Source of the DNA: Leptothermofonsia sp049200465
GTDB taxonomy: Bacteria > Cyanobacteriota > Cyanobacteriia > Leptolyngbyales > Leptolyngbyaceae
Length of the DNA: 64,000 nt
Direction of reading: 5' to 3'
Assembly: GCF_049200465.1 (NCBI RefSeq)
Contig: NZ_CP120836.1
Span: 3,844,001 to 3,908,000 of the forward strand
A program made the translations under genes and the position numbers. Every line of letters begins with the position of its first letter. Within the stretch, counting starts at the first letter, position 1. This document shows, piece after piece, positions 34,627 to 43,236 of this stretch. The notes beneath the pieces were generated by a model, which saw only the letters and a program-made list of their open reading frames with translations, was not told the DNA's origin and searched no databases.

Positions 34627-34965
34627 ATACAAGACAGCAAAATTGGATACAAGACAATGGGTCGCTATTCGTGAGATGGTAGGAGGATCTTGAAAAACAT
34701 TAAGCCTGGACAAAGAATTCGCAAGTCTGAAAGCAAAACCATTGACGCTACCAACAAAGCTAGCGTTAATGGCTTTGAAAGCGATCGGAAAGATTTGGCT
34801 TCTCGCTAAAGCGGGTTTTGCCACCTAAAAACCCATTTGGCATGCCAGCCAGAGCATGTATGCAGGGTGTTCTGTATGCCTGACTGCGTTATTCTGTTGC
34901 TGTTTGTGGGACTTTATCTGCCTTCTTTTCTTTGAGGTTCAATCGTCTGCTGCTTGGAAAAAAAA
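34627..34965. other. 340-nt spacer between cdaA and the isoprenyl transferase gene
   Basis: It contains the second arm of the AATTGGATACAAGACA duplication and a CTCGCTAAAGCGGG hairpin near 34800-34815. The latter is followed by TTTT and so could end the cdaA transcript. Nothing else is recognised. Confidence 0.35.
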
Positions 34966-35716
34966 ATGACTGCAAATTCAACTGTTTTGCAAGAGTTGCC
35001 TGCTGATCTTGTTCAAGAACGACTACCCAGACATGTTGCTGTAATTATGGATGGTAATGGTCGCTGGGCAAAGCAGCGAGGAATGCCAAGAGTTATGGGC
35101 CATCGCCGCGGGGTTGATGTTCTAAAAGATTTGCTGCGTTGTTGTCGGGATTGGGGAATCGAAGCCTTGACTGCCTATGCTTTTTCAACCGAAAACTGGG
35201 GTCGTCCTTTGGAGGAAGTGGAATTTTTGATGACTCTGTTTGAGCGGGTGCTGCGGCAGGAACTGCGGGAAATGATTCAGGAGGATGTGCGCATCCGGTT
35301 TGTGGGAAATCTCCATGCGCTGCCGAATTCGCTGCGAGAAGAGATTGAGCGATCGGTCGCAGCGACTGAAAATAATCAGGGCATTCAGTTTACGGTGGCT
35401 ACTAATTATGGGGGACGGCAGGAAATTGTGCAGGCGTGCCGGGCGATCGCGACTAAGGTTGAGCAGGGACTACTCCAACCTGACCAGATTGATGAGGCTC
35501 TGTTTGAGCGCCATCTATATACAACTGGGAGCTGCGACCCTGATCTACTGATCCGCACAAGCGGAGAGATGCGAATCAGTAACTTTTTTGCTGTGGCAAA
35601 TGGCCTATTCCGAAATTTACGTGACGGATACTCTCTGGCCCGATTTTGATCGCAAGGAATTTCATCAGGCACTCTGCGCCTACCAGCAACGGGAAAGACG
35701 ATTTGGCAAGTTGTAG
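34966..35716 (+). CDS. uppS: Isoprenyl transferase (undecaprenyl diphosphate synthase), frame broken near the 3' end
   Basis: From the ATG at 34966 the frame has the cis-prenyltransferase motifs HVAVIMDGNGRWAKQRGMPR, GHRRGVDVLKDLL, AYAFSTENWGRP and LIRTSGEMRISNF. It makes the long-chain lipid carrier for wall synthesis and perhaps other polyprenols. As given, the frame stops at 35647-35649 after a run of six T (35584-35589). With five T it continues NFLLWQMAYSEIYVTDTLWP and DFDRKEFHQALCAYQQRERR to a stop at 35714-35716. That C-terminus is the family's own, so the extra T is probably an error. About 249 residues result. Confidence 0.92.
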
Positions 35717-35730
35717 AAGGAAAGGAGTTA

Positions 35731-35783
35731 GGAGGCAGGAGGCAGGAGTCGGGAGGCAGGAGGCAGGAGGCAGGAGGCAGGAG
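35731..35783. repeat. GGAGGCA tandem repeat
   Basis: Heptamer-like units GGAGGCA are repeated six or more times with a few variants (GGAGTCG). The run follows the uppS gene. Similar AGGAGCC units occur near 24625. Confidence 0.85.
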
Positions 35784-35887
35784 GGGGTGGATGAGTGGGA
35801 GAGTGGATGGATGGAGAAGTGAATGAGCAACCCATCTACCCATTTACCCATCTATGCCCCCTCACCTAACTAACAACCAACAACTCC

Positions 35888-36185
35888 TCAAGGTCCTGAA
35901 AAAACAGCATCTTCAATATCTTTCCGGCTGAGGGAGTATTTGAAGGCTCGCTGGATGATGGGCTGATTGGGTTGTTCAGAAGAAGGGGGTATTGGTCTTG
36001 AAATTAAAGTAGCGAACGGTTAGCTGATCAATATCCAGACACAGTTCTGCATTCCAATCGGGACGTTCGATTCGCCAGCAGTGCAACTCTGTTTTGTCCT
36101 GAACACATCCCTGACTTACCAGCCATCGCTCAATATCGGGCAGGGGGTGGTTGTATAGTGGGGTTTCGGGAGGAGGAAGTGCCAT
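35888..36185 (-). CDS. DUF3143 family protein, frame broken once
   Basis: The frame from the ATG at 36185 gives MALPPPETPLYNHPLPDIER, WLVSQGCVQ, ELHCWRIERPDWNAELCLDI and DQLTVRYF, which is DUF3143 of cyanobacteria. As read, it stops at 35976-35978. A run of five G (35985-35989 on the plus strand) is one base too long. With four, the frame continues to RAFKYSLSRKDIEDAVFSGP and a stop at 35888-35890, the expected length of about 99 residues. The J-domain protein gene is just upstream on the same strand. The function is unknown; the pairing with a J-domain gene is common. Confidence 0.82.
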
Positions 36186-36207
36186 GCGATCACAACCAGG
36201 TAGAAAA

Positions 36208-36867
36208 TCAATCAGAGCAAGCCGGAGTAGTAATAGAATTGGCTGGGTGGGATGGTGAATATTTATTAGCTGTATTAGCTGCGGCTGGAGCGATGGCTTT
36301 TTGATCTAAAGGTTTAGCATCTGTGACTTGTGCAGGAAGATCTTGAGCCATGACAGGTTGAAGTACTGTTTCTCCACGCGTAATCCCAATTGCAATAGCC
36401 AGGACTAAGCAGGCTATAAATGTGATTCCCAGGATAAAGAGAGCAAACAATTCTCCTGGAGAGAGGGGACGATCAGTCGGGTCCAGATAGGCGGAGGAAT
36501 ACTGAGGGCGGGATTGGGCAGAGGCTTGCCGCAAATTTGGTAAAGGATGAACCCCAGGAATCCGGGAGTAACCGATTTTTTGGTCATATTTGAAGCGGCG
36601 CTCTGGATTGCTGAGGGTGGCGTAGGCTTCGTTCAATTCCTGAAACTTGCTAGTGGCGATCGCAGCAGGCAAGGAAGTGGTATCTGGATGATAAAGCTTG
36701 CTCAGTTCTCGATAAGCTTGCCGAATCTCCTGCGCTGACGCACTGGGGTGAACTCCCAGCAGCCCGTAATAACTGGAAGAAACGATTTTTTGATACAGGT
36801 TTTTCTGCTCGCCGTTGTTTGGCGTTGATTTACCTTGAGTCACGCAGAATCCTGCCCTTCTTAACAC
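36208..36867 (-). CDS. J-domain protein with one membrane segment
   Basis: In this 219-residue protein a J domain (YYGLLGVHPSASAQEIRQAY, then LYHPDTTS with the HPD motif) spans about residues 33-100. A linker and one hydrophobic segment (LFALFILGITFIACLVLAIAIG, about 141-162) follow, then a Pro/Ala-rich tail of about 50 residues. J domains stimulate DnaK-type Hsp70 ATPase; the membrane segment would recruit it to a membrane. It has no Cys-rich or substrate domain as in DnaJ itself. The DUF3143 gene follows 22 nt on. Confidence 0.9.
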   Translation of the reverse strand: MLRRAGFCVTQGKSTPNNGEQKNLYQKIVSSSYYGLLGVHPSASAQEIRQAYRELSKLYHPDTTSLPAAIATSKFQELNEAYATLSNPERRFKYDQKIGYSRIPGVHPLPNLRQASAQSRPQYSSAYLDPTDRPLSPGELFALFILGITFIACLVLAIAIGITRGETVLQPVMAQDLPAQVTDAKPLDQKAIAPAAANTANKYSPSHPANSITTPACSD

Positions 36868-36970
36868 CTTAATCGGATTTAACCCGCTTCAGATATTGTA
36901 ACCGGGCGGATAGCAGATAGGCGATAGGCATAGGCAGCAGACAACAGGAGTGCATGAATGATGGAGTGGG

Positions 36971-38392
36971 TCAGGTAGCAGGTGTCCCATTTCTTTTCTT
37001 CTCTGCTTGAGCAAAAACTAACCCGCAAATCCCGGCTAACAGAAGCCAACCCAGTAGATTGATACGAACGTCAAACAGGGTGATGTCCAACAGGCTAAAC
37101 AGCGTACAGCCCAGAAAGGCTGTCAGATAAGTAAAGAGGATCAGGCGATCGCGGCTGTCTTGTAATGGGGTAGGGGGTAGGAAATTCTCGATAGTAACGA
37201 AGGCCTTCCAGTGATAGAGAAGGGAAACACCCTGAAACACCACCCCGCCCACCAGAGCCAACAGCAACAGAGTGGCTGGAAGCCCAGTTTCAGCCGCCAG
37301 CATCAGCAGCAGGTTGTGGGGATGACCAATGAAAAACTGCATTTGCGACTGATAGAGTGGGCTGAAATTTCGTAGCCCCCATCCCAGCCAGGGACGTTGC
37401 TGTGCCAGGGACCAAGCAAATTTCCACTGGGTTGTACGCAACTCTGCAAAGGGGCGATTTGGATAGAGCTGGTCGGTTAACCTGGCCCAAAAGAATGCAG
37501 GAACGATCGCCCTCAATCCCTCTCGCAGAGGCGAAGGTGCAAACGCCGCTCCCAAAATGCTCCCGGCTACAATGGCAACTCCTGTCAACAACCAGCGCCA
37601 GCCCAGGTAAAGGGCAAAAGCAAGACAGGCCAGAATTGCAACGGCCCAGGCATTTCGGGAATTGGTGAAAACGAGGGCGATCGCGTTGCCAGCCAGCGCC
37701 AGAGCGAGGACGATGCGGAGATGGGGAATGGGGAACGGGGAACGGAGAATGGTAGAGGAGAAATGGCTGATTTCCAGATCTTTTTGTTTCCCTGAAGCTG
37801 ATTGGGGACTGAGGCTGGCTTCGATAAGAAGACCCAAGTTCAAAATCAAGCTAACGACTAGAAAACTGGCCAAAACGTTGGCGTAGAAGAAGATTGACGC
37901 CATTCGACCGGGAGGACTGCCACCAGGGGCGATCGTCCAGGTCACAATACTGCCAAAGACCTGCACCTGTCCGGCCCAGCCCCAAAACTGCTGCCCAAAG
38001 CCAATCAGGACAACAGGAACTGAGCTGGCGACCAGGATATAGGCGATTCTGCGCAACTGGTTGGGGGTTTGAATCAGTTCACTCAGAGCAGCAAAAACAA
38101 TGAAAAAGGGTAGAAAGTTAGCCAAACCCAACCATGCATCTGGTGGGTGGTAAGCCAGGATGGCACTCAATATCATGAGCAATCCAACACCCAAAAGCCC
38201 CCAATTAACGGGTCGGTGAGCAATGGACTTGAACCGGAGCTTTAGCAGAATTAGCGAAATCAAAGAAATCGCCACACTGCCCAGCAGGGAACTAAATGGC
38301 AATAACAGCACAGCTAATTGGGTGCCTTCCCAAAAGGGTTGTAGCGAGGAATCAGGATGGCGCGGGGATCGGATCAGCCGTTTCAAGTTCAA
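36971..38392 (-). CDS. O-antigen ligase/polymerase family membrane protein
   Basis: The 473-residue protein has about 11 membrane segments. The Wzy_C region includes ALVFTNSRNAWAVAILACLA and QRPWLGWGLRNFSPLYQ, with FFIGHPHNLLLMLAAETGLP. It belongs to the family including bacterial O-antigen ligases and the cyanobacterial IctB; the substrate is probably a lipid-linked glycan. It starts at a TTG (38392) overlapping the stop of the upstream YaaW gene, so translation is coupled. A segment (KQKDLEISHFSSTILRSPFP) between membrane segments looks like low-complexity spacer sequence inserted in frame. Confidence 0.85.
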   Translation of the reverse strand: MNLKRLIRSPRHPDSSLQPFWEGTQLAVLLLPFSSLLGSVAISLISLILLKLRFKSIAHRPVNWGLLGVGLLMILSAILAYHPPDAWLGLANFLPFFIVFAALSELIQTPNQLRRIAYILVASSVPVVLIGFGQQFWGWAGQVQVFGSIVTWTIAPGGSPPGRMASIFFYANVLASFLVVSLILNLGLLIEASLSPQSASGKQKDLEISHFSSTILRSPFPIPHLRIVLALALAGNAIALVFTNSRNAWAVAILACLAFALYLGWRWLLTGVAIVAGSILGAAFAPSPLREGLRAIVPAFFWARLTDQLYPNRPFAELRTTQWKFAWSLAQQRPWLGWGLRNFSPLYQSQMQFFIGHPHNLLLMLAAETGLPATLLLLALVGGVVFQGVSLLYHWKAFVTIENFLPPTPLQDSRDRLILFTYLTAFLGCTLFSLLDITLFDVRINLLGWLLLAGICGLVFAQAEKKRNGTPAT

Positions 38393-39234
38393 TAAGCAGG
38401 TTCAAAACACTCAGAGCGAGTCATGCGAATTTGAGCCAGGGCATAAATGATGGGAATGATACGTCCGTAGTTAGTCGCGATCGCCCGCCACCCCAGATCG
38501 GCAAAAAACCAGACCCACAAAGCCGGACCCAGTACAGCAAAGAAACCTCGTACCATTGCATAACGAGCGGCGCTCACAGCCATTCCCCGACGAGCCATCT
38601 GAAGGGCAACATAGTGCTGAAACTGATTAGCTGCCACTGTTCCACCCAGGGCTATGGCCTGCTGAGCAGCCTGGTAACTGGCAAATTGAATGGCGAACTG
38701 GCGGGCAATATGCTGAAGCAAAATTGGACGCAACACAGAAGTAACGGCCAGGGCGCTGCTACCCTTCACAAGCAAGCTTAATGGATCCTGTTGCAGGGCA
38801 GAAGGTAACTGGGGCAGAATTTGCGAATGGGTCAGAGATCGCTGCAACCGCACTCTCAATGCCCCCTGTTCTGAAGCAGGCAACTGTTTCCAGGCACGGG
38901 CCAGTAGATTCAGGAAAACTTCTGCTTCTAGATCGGTGGTGGACATTGAACTGCGATAGGGCAACTTCAGATAGCGACAGACCTGGATTAAAATCTGACG
39001 ATAGGAAAGCTGCCCTGTTCTGCGACTTAAAACAGTAACCCCATCGGCTGCCAAAAACCGAAATCGCTGCTCAATTGCTTTAATCCAATCCTCTCGCTCC
39101 TGACTTTGAACTTCGATTGGATCTGGAGTGTTGACATAGTCGAGGGGATTAAACTTTCGGCGGAAAAGAATCTCCGTCAGGTCCCGCAACTCATCATCAG
39201 TTGCTAACTCAAGCGCAGTCCTTAACTCATCCAC
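38389..39234 (-). CDS. YaaW family protein (UPF0174)
   Basis: The 281-residue protein begins MDELRTALELATDDELRDLT and LFRRKFNPLDYV, the YaaW start. It continues with LSYRQILIQVCRYLKLPY and LEAEVFLNLLARAWKQLP. The C-terminal half has Ala-rich segments (FAIQFASYQAAQQAIALGGT) and VLGPALWVWFFADLGWRAIA, a likely membrane-associated region. The family is found in E. coli and cyanobacteria; its function is unknown. Its stop overlaps the start of the O-antigen ligase family gene. Confidence 0.8.
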   Translation of the reverse strand: MDELRTALELATDDELRDLTEILFRRKFNPLDYVNTPDPIEVQSQEREDWIKAIEQRFRFLAADGVTVLSRRTGQLSYRQILIQVCRYLKLPYRSSMSTTDLEAEVFLNLLARAWKQLPASEQGALRVRLQRSLTHSQILPQLPSALQQDPLSLLVKGSSALAVTSVLRPILLQHIARQFAIQFASYQAAQQAIALGGTVAANQFQHYVALQMARRGMAVSAARYAMVRGFFAVLGPALWVWFFADLGWRAIATNYGRIIPIIYALAQIRMTRSECFEPAY

Positions 39235-39333
39235 CGCTAACTCTCCTCACCTACTGCGATTTCATTCCCACATTCTACTAAATAGACGTGGGAGATGAAG
39301 GGAATTGCAGGAATTAATTTAATTAGGAAAGAG

Positions 39334-40222
39334 TTAACCCATCTTTTGAGTTGAGGAGAGTGCATGAATAGCGTTTGCCATCAGTGCCATCGCAATTAAG
39401 ACCATTCCAGCGGCCTCGGTGATGCCCGGTGTTTCCCCCAACTGCCACCAGGCAGCCATAACGCCAACTACCGGGTTGAGCAAAACCCCAAGCCCAGCAG
39501 TGCCAGCCGGTAAACGGTTGAGGATTAATAGCCACAGTAAGGTTGCGATCGCCGTTCCCGGAATGATGTTGTAAATCAGTGTTGTAAATCAGTGCGAAAA
39601 TAAATGGGGCAGACCAAACGACTGGGGTAGCAGGCTTTAACAGGGCTACCGGAATCATCACCATTGCCCCCGCAACCATCTGCCAGGAGGTAAACGACAA
39701 CAGGTCCAGATCCACCGTTTGCCTCACGCGCTTGGCAACCACGGCCCCGCCCGCCCAGCTAACCCCTGCCAGCACAGCCAGTATCTTACTCGCAGGGGTT
39801 CCAGCCAAATTGAAGGGATCCAGAATCAGCAACATCCCGGCCACACTCAACCCGATCGCAAACCACTGCATGCCACGAATTCGCTCCCCCAGAAATATCC
39901 AGGCGAAAATCAAAGTCCAAATTGGCATGACATAAACCAGGACTGACGTTTTCCCAGCTCCGCCGCTGACTAGTGCCCAGGTTGCCAGTCCGTAAACTCC
40001 TGCAATTTGCAGCACACCCGCCCAAAAGGTTCCCTTAATTTCTCTAGGAGCCAAGGGCTTTCGCAACCAGATCATTGCCAGAAAGAGGCTAACGGCTCCC
40101 AACCCAATCCGCATGGCCGAAAAGGTGAAAGGAGGGGCGTACTGCACGGCAATTTTCATTTGTACCCAGTTGTACCCCCAAATGAGGGCAAGCAAGAGCA
40201 GGGCTGCGATCGCAGAACGCAA
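39334..40222 (-). CDS. EamA/DMT-family transporter, frame broken by a 13-bp duplication
   Basis: The first five to six membrane segments read LLLLALIWGYNWVQMKIAVQ, GVLQIAGVYGLATWALVSGG, SVLVYVMPIWTLIFAWIFLG and ILAVLAGVSWAGGAVVAKR, typical of the EamA (RhaT/YdcZ) family of metabolite exporters. At 39567-39592 the unit TGTTGTAAATCAG occurs twice in tandem, which shifts the frame. Removing one unit restores IYNIIPGTAIATLLWLLILN, NPVVGVMAAWWQLGETPGIT and an end at 39334. The unrepaired frame ends at 39323. Starts at TTG 40222. Substrate unknown. Confidence 0.85.
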
Positions 40223-40310
40223 CTTAAGATTGCTGATTAACGATCAATCACATCTCCTGGCAAAGATACACTGTAGAGATCCTGGTGTTGCAAACACTAG
40301 ATTTTGCAAC

Positions 40311-40380
40311 ATGAGGGCGTGGGGGTTTCGCCCTTAGAAGGGGGAGAAACCCCCTCCACCCCCTTCAAAACTTTTGTTTT
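40311..40380. repeat. GC-rich repeat, divergent copy H
   Basis: GAGGGCGTGGGGGTTTCGCC then GAGAAACCCCCTCCACCCCC shares the core of the two dispersed families but neither set of ends. It lies in the spacer upstream of the EamA gene. Confidence 0.55.
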
Positions 40381-40410
40381 GATCTACTAGCACTTTTCCG
40401 CAGTTTTGCA

Positions 40411-41250
40411 TTAAAGGGTTTCTAACCATCTCCCTCTCCCCTCATCCAGCATTCCCATCATGCCTAGCAAATGGTCTACACTCTCCAGGTTTCCCACAAC
40501 CCGGCGCACTGGAAGAGGATAAACTCTGACCAAAGTTGGGGTCGCCGAAATTTGATCCTGCTCTGCCAGCTCAGGATGCTGAGTTACATCAATTACCTTG
40601 AGCGTATAGGGATGGCTGAGAGACTTCTCCAGAAACTGATAGAGGTTTTGCAGAATGCGTTCTGTTCCTGTACTGGAACCTGATACAAACAATCGAAACA
40701 CATAGCCCTGTGGAGGTTCCGTGGTTCGGGACAAGGCTCGGTGTAAAGGTATAGACATTATTGGATCGGTAGGTATCGGAGTCGCTGTCACTGCCCCTGT
40801 TACCTCCCCAAAATGTTTGGGCCGAGTTTGACTGCATTGGACAATCAGGTCATGGGTTTCCCAAAGCTGTGGAAATTGGTTGCGATAAACCGAGAGTACA
40901 GCCGGGTCACACAGCCCCTCCTGTGGCGAGGTAGGATGCCACACCAGATTGCCCGTACCAAATATTTGATTAAGAAGCGGCTGATATCTCAAAATGGCTG
41001 GAGCTGCCTCAGCAAAGGTTTGAACTTGACTGGAATAGGGAGCAAGCCACCGATCAACCGTAGCGGTGTAGCAGGGTACCAAAAAATGAGGTGGCTCTGA
41101 TAGCCCTAAAATATCTCGCAGCATCATGCAAAGATGCAGATGCCAACGGTTTTGCTTGTTTGGATCAGAGCAGTAAACCAGATCTCCCGCCGGGGTAAAG
41201 AGGGCAATTCCCTTAAATAATTCCGGAGAGCTTTTTGAAAGAGGGTCCAC
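40411..41250 (-). CDS. Protein with a C-terminal KaiB-like domain
   Basis: In this 279-residue protein the N-terminal 165 residues (ELFKGIALFTPAGDLVYCSD, FLVPCYTATVDRWLAP) match no family I can name. Residues about 183-265 read YVFRLFVSGSSTGTERILQN, YTLKVIDVTQHPELAEQDQI and SATPTLVRVYPLPVRRVVGN, which is the KaiB thioredoxin-like fold as also found in the sensor SasA. KaiB-fold domains bind KaiC and have metamorphic structure. Whether this one talks to the clock is unknown. It lies 20 nt after pilT on the same strand, so the two probably share a transcript. Confidence 0.8.
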   Translation of the reverse strand: MDPLSKSSPELFKGIALFTPAGDLVYCSDPNKQNRWHLHLCMMLRDILGLSEPPHFLVPCYTATVDRWLAPYSSQVQTFAEAAPAILRYQPLLNQIFGTGNLVWHPTSPQEGLCDPAVLSVYRNQFPQLWETHDLIVQCSQTRPKHFGEVTGAVTATPIPTDPIMSIPLHRALSRTTEPPQGYVFRLFVSGSSTGTERILQNLYQFLEKSLSHPYTLKVIDVTQHPELAEQDQISATPTLVRVYPLPVRRVVGNLESVDHLLGMMGMLDEGRGRWLETL

Positions 41251-41270
41251 AGGTTTTCCCCTGATCTCGA

Positions 41271-42644
41271 TTACACACGACCTCTGAGTGCTTGAGCCAT
41301 TTCGTTTGGTTTGGGCGACATCTCTAGTGCGGTTTCTTCAGTGATTCGCCCAGCTTCGTAAAGCTTATAAAGCGACTGATTCATCGTACACATGCCATCA
41401 AATGTGCATCTGGGAATAATCTGTTCAATTTCCTCGATTTCACCGCGGCGGATGTAGTCCTTGATGGCATCAGTATTGATCATAATGTCATGGAAAGCTG
41501 CCCGCTTGCCATCCGTTGTCCGACAAAGCCCCTGAGCAACCACAGCAACTAGAGACTCGGCCAGAGAGACTCGCATCGGTGCTTGCTGTTCAGGTTCATA
41601 GAGTTGCAAAATTCGTTCGATCGTTTTCACCGCACTATTGGTGTGTAGCGTACCCATCACAAGGTGCCCGGTTTGAGCGGCTTTAAGAGCGGTATTTACA
41701 GTTTCCTTATCCCGCATCTCACCCACCAGAATGATGTCGGGATCTTCCCGCAAGGCTGCTTTCAAAGCGTTGTCAAACTTGCGGGTGTGCATTCCCACTT
41801 CACGGTGTTTGATCAGTGCTTTTTTGCTGGTATGGACGAACTCAATCGGATCTTCGATCGTAATGATGTGCTTCGGCATTTCGTTATTGATGTAGTCAAT
41901 CATCGCTGCCAAAGTGGTAGATTTACCCGAACCTGTCGGGCCGGTAATCAGGATCAATCCCTTGTGGTAGTGACAAATATCCTTGAAAACGGGCGGCAGG
42001 TTGAGTTGCTCAAGGGTGAGAATCTTGAGGGGGATGAGGCGTAAAACCATTGACGGACCACGCAGCGAGTCGAAGATGTTGATCCTGACACGGGCAAAGT
42101 CATACTGGGTAGCGCCATCAAAGTCTAGATTTTCCTCGAATCTGCGAATTTCTTCATCGCTGAGGATTTCGTGTAACCAGCTATAAAAGGTTTCCCGATC
42201 AGTGACGGGCCAATCGGTGGGGTCGATTTCGCCCCGGTTGCGGTAGCGAGGAACTTCACCCACTCCTACATGGACATCTGAATAACCTTTGTCAAAGGCA
42301 TGCTTGACAATTTCCGCCAGGGTTGGAGAACCATTGCCAGGTCCGCGAGGAACACCTGGAATGGAGGGTGGGGTAGGACGATGGACCGCTGGATGAGCTG
42401 GAGGAGCCGCGGGGGGCGGAGTGATGGTTGTATGGGTGGGCGCTTGGGAAGGAGCCGCGGGGGGAGCCACTACGGTTGGAATGCCTGAACCAACAGGTTG
42501 GACCGAAACCATAGTGGGAATGCTTGCAGCAGGCGACATAGCGGTTGTCGCTCCGTTCGCTGTGCCTCTAGCAGGTGGTGGGGGTGCAGGTGGAACACGG
42601 GGTGGCGGGGGAGGCGAACTGGGCGGACGCTGTTGTTCTGTCAT
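41271..42644 (-). CDS. pilT: Type IV pilus retraction ATPase PilT with a Pro-rich N-terminal extension
   Basis: The 457-residue protein has a core from about residue 105: TLAEIVKHAFDKGYSDVHVG, Walker A LITGPTGSGKSTTLAAMIDY, Asp box ITIEDPIEFVH, DPDIILVGEMRDKET and the His box TGHLVMGTLHTNSAVKTIER. PilT powers pilus retraction and twitching motility. The first 100 residues are almost all Pro, Ala and Thr (PPPPPRVPPAPPPPARGT) and absent from PilT of most bacteria. The KaiB-fold gene follows. pilB and pilC are not in the window. Confidence 0.95.
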   Translation of the reverse strand: MTEQQRPPSSPPPPPRVPPAPPPPARGTANGATTAMSPAASIPTMVSVQPVGSGIPTVVAPPAAPSQAPTHTTITPPPAAPPAHPAVHRPTPPSIPGVPRGPGNGSPTLAEIVKHAFDKGYSDVHVGVGEVPRYRNRGEIDPTDWPVTDRETFYSWLHEILSDEEIRRFEENLDFDGATQYDFARVRINIFDSLRGPSMVLRLIPLKILTLEQLNLPPVFKDICHYHKGLILITGPTGSGKSTTLAAMIDYINNEMPKHIITIEDPIEFVHTSKKALIKHREVGMHTRKFDNALKAALREDPDIILVGEMRDKETVNTALKAAQTGHLVMGTLHTNSAVKTIERILQLYEPEQQAPMRVSLAESLVAVVAQGLCRTTDGKRAAFHDIMINTDAIKDYIRRGEIEEIEQIIPRCTFDGMCTMNQSLYKLYEAGRITEETALEMSPKPNEMAQALRGRV

Positions 42645-43014
42645 ATGCTACTTATCTACACGTCTAGGAGAGGTGAGGCCTGCCAATTCCAGTAAAGTTC
42701 GTTAGAGTTTGTTGAATTGCCTGTAATGGTTCTGCGCAATGGATAAGCGAAGGATAGTTGGATCATGACTTGACGAGTAGCATGGTGGTAAATCCCCCAT
42801 CAGGCAGTGGTAAATTTCCTGATCCTTACGTCTTTACTAAGATAGCAAACGCCTCTTTATAGTGCAGTCTTCCCAAAAGGGTGCTCTTTTTATCAGATGG
42901 AGTTGTTAGTTGTTAGTTAGGGGAGGGGTAGATGGATGGATGCGGGGTGGGGACAGTGCCTTTCTGCTAATGGAAAATGGAAGGTGAAGGGGGAATGTGA
43001 AGGAGTAAAGGAAT
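42645..43014. other. 370-nt spacer with short repeats
   Basis: It contains GTTGTTAGTTGTTAGTTAGG (42903-42922) and GATGGATGGATG. The pilT promoter should be within the first half, but no consensus box stands out. No gene is seen. Confidence 0.4.
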
Positions 43015-43209
43015 ATGAGTCAGACGGAAGGTTGGTATATCGTGAAGCGAGAGAATGGGCAATGTGCAGTGGTAACTGGGGCTCAGGTTGAGGAGTTAAA
43101 AACTGAAGATGCCTCCAACCTGGAGCAATGGGGACCTTATGCCTCTCAGGAAGAGGCGATCGCTCGACGAGTGGGGCTAATTCGTGCTGGAAAATGCCAG
43201 CCGGCTTAG
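43015..43209 (+). CDS. Small conserved cyanobacterial hypothetical protein
   Basis: The 64-residue protein begins MSQTEGWYIVKRENGQCAVV and ends QEEAIARRVGLIRAGKCQPA. The WYIVK start and AIARRVGLIRAGKCQP end look like a conserved small protein of cyanobacteria, but I know no name or function. It is soluble, without a metal site. The gene converges on the protease gene, with 27 nt between the two stop codons. Confidence 0.7.
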   Translation: MSQTEGWYIVKRENGQCAVVTGAQVEELKTEDASNLEQWGPYASQEEAIARRVGLIRAGKCQPA

Positions 43210-43236
43210 GGCAAAAAGCGTGTTGATCGCTCTTTC

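Noticed and set aside
35731..35783. Possible CRISPR-like array of GGAGGCA units
   Set aside because: Units are 7 bp without spacers; it is a simple tandem repeat. No other array and no cas genes are present.
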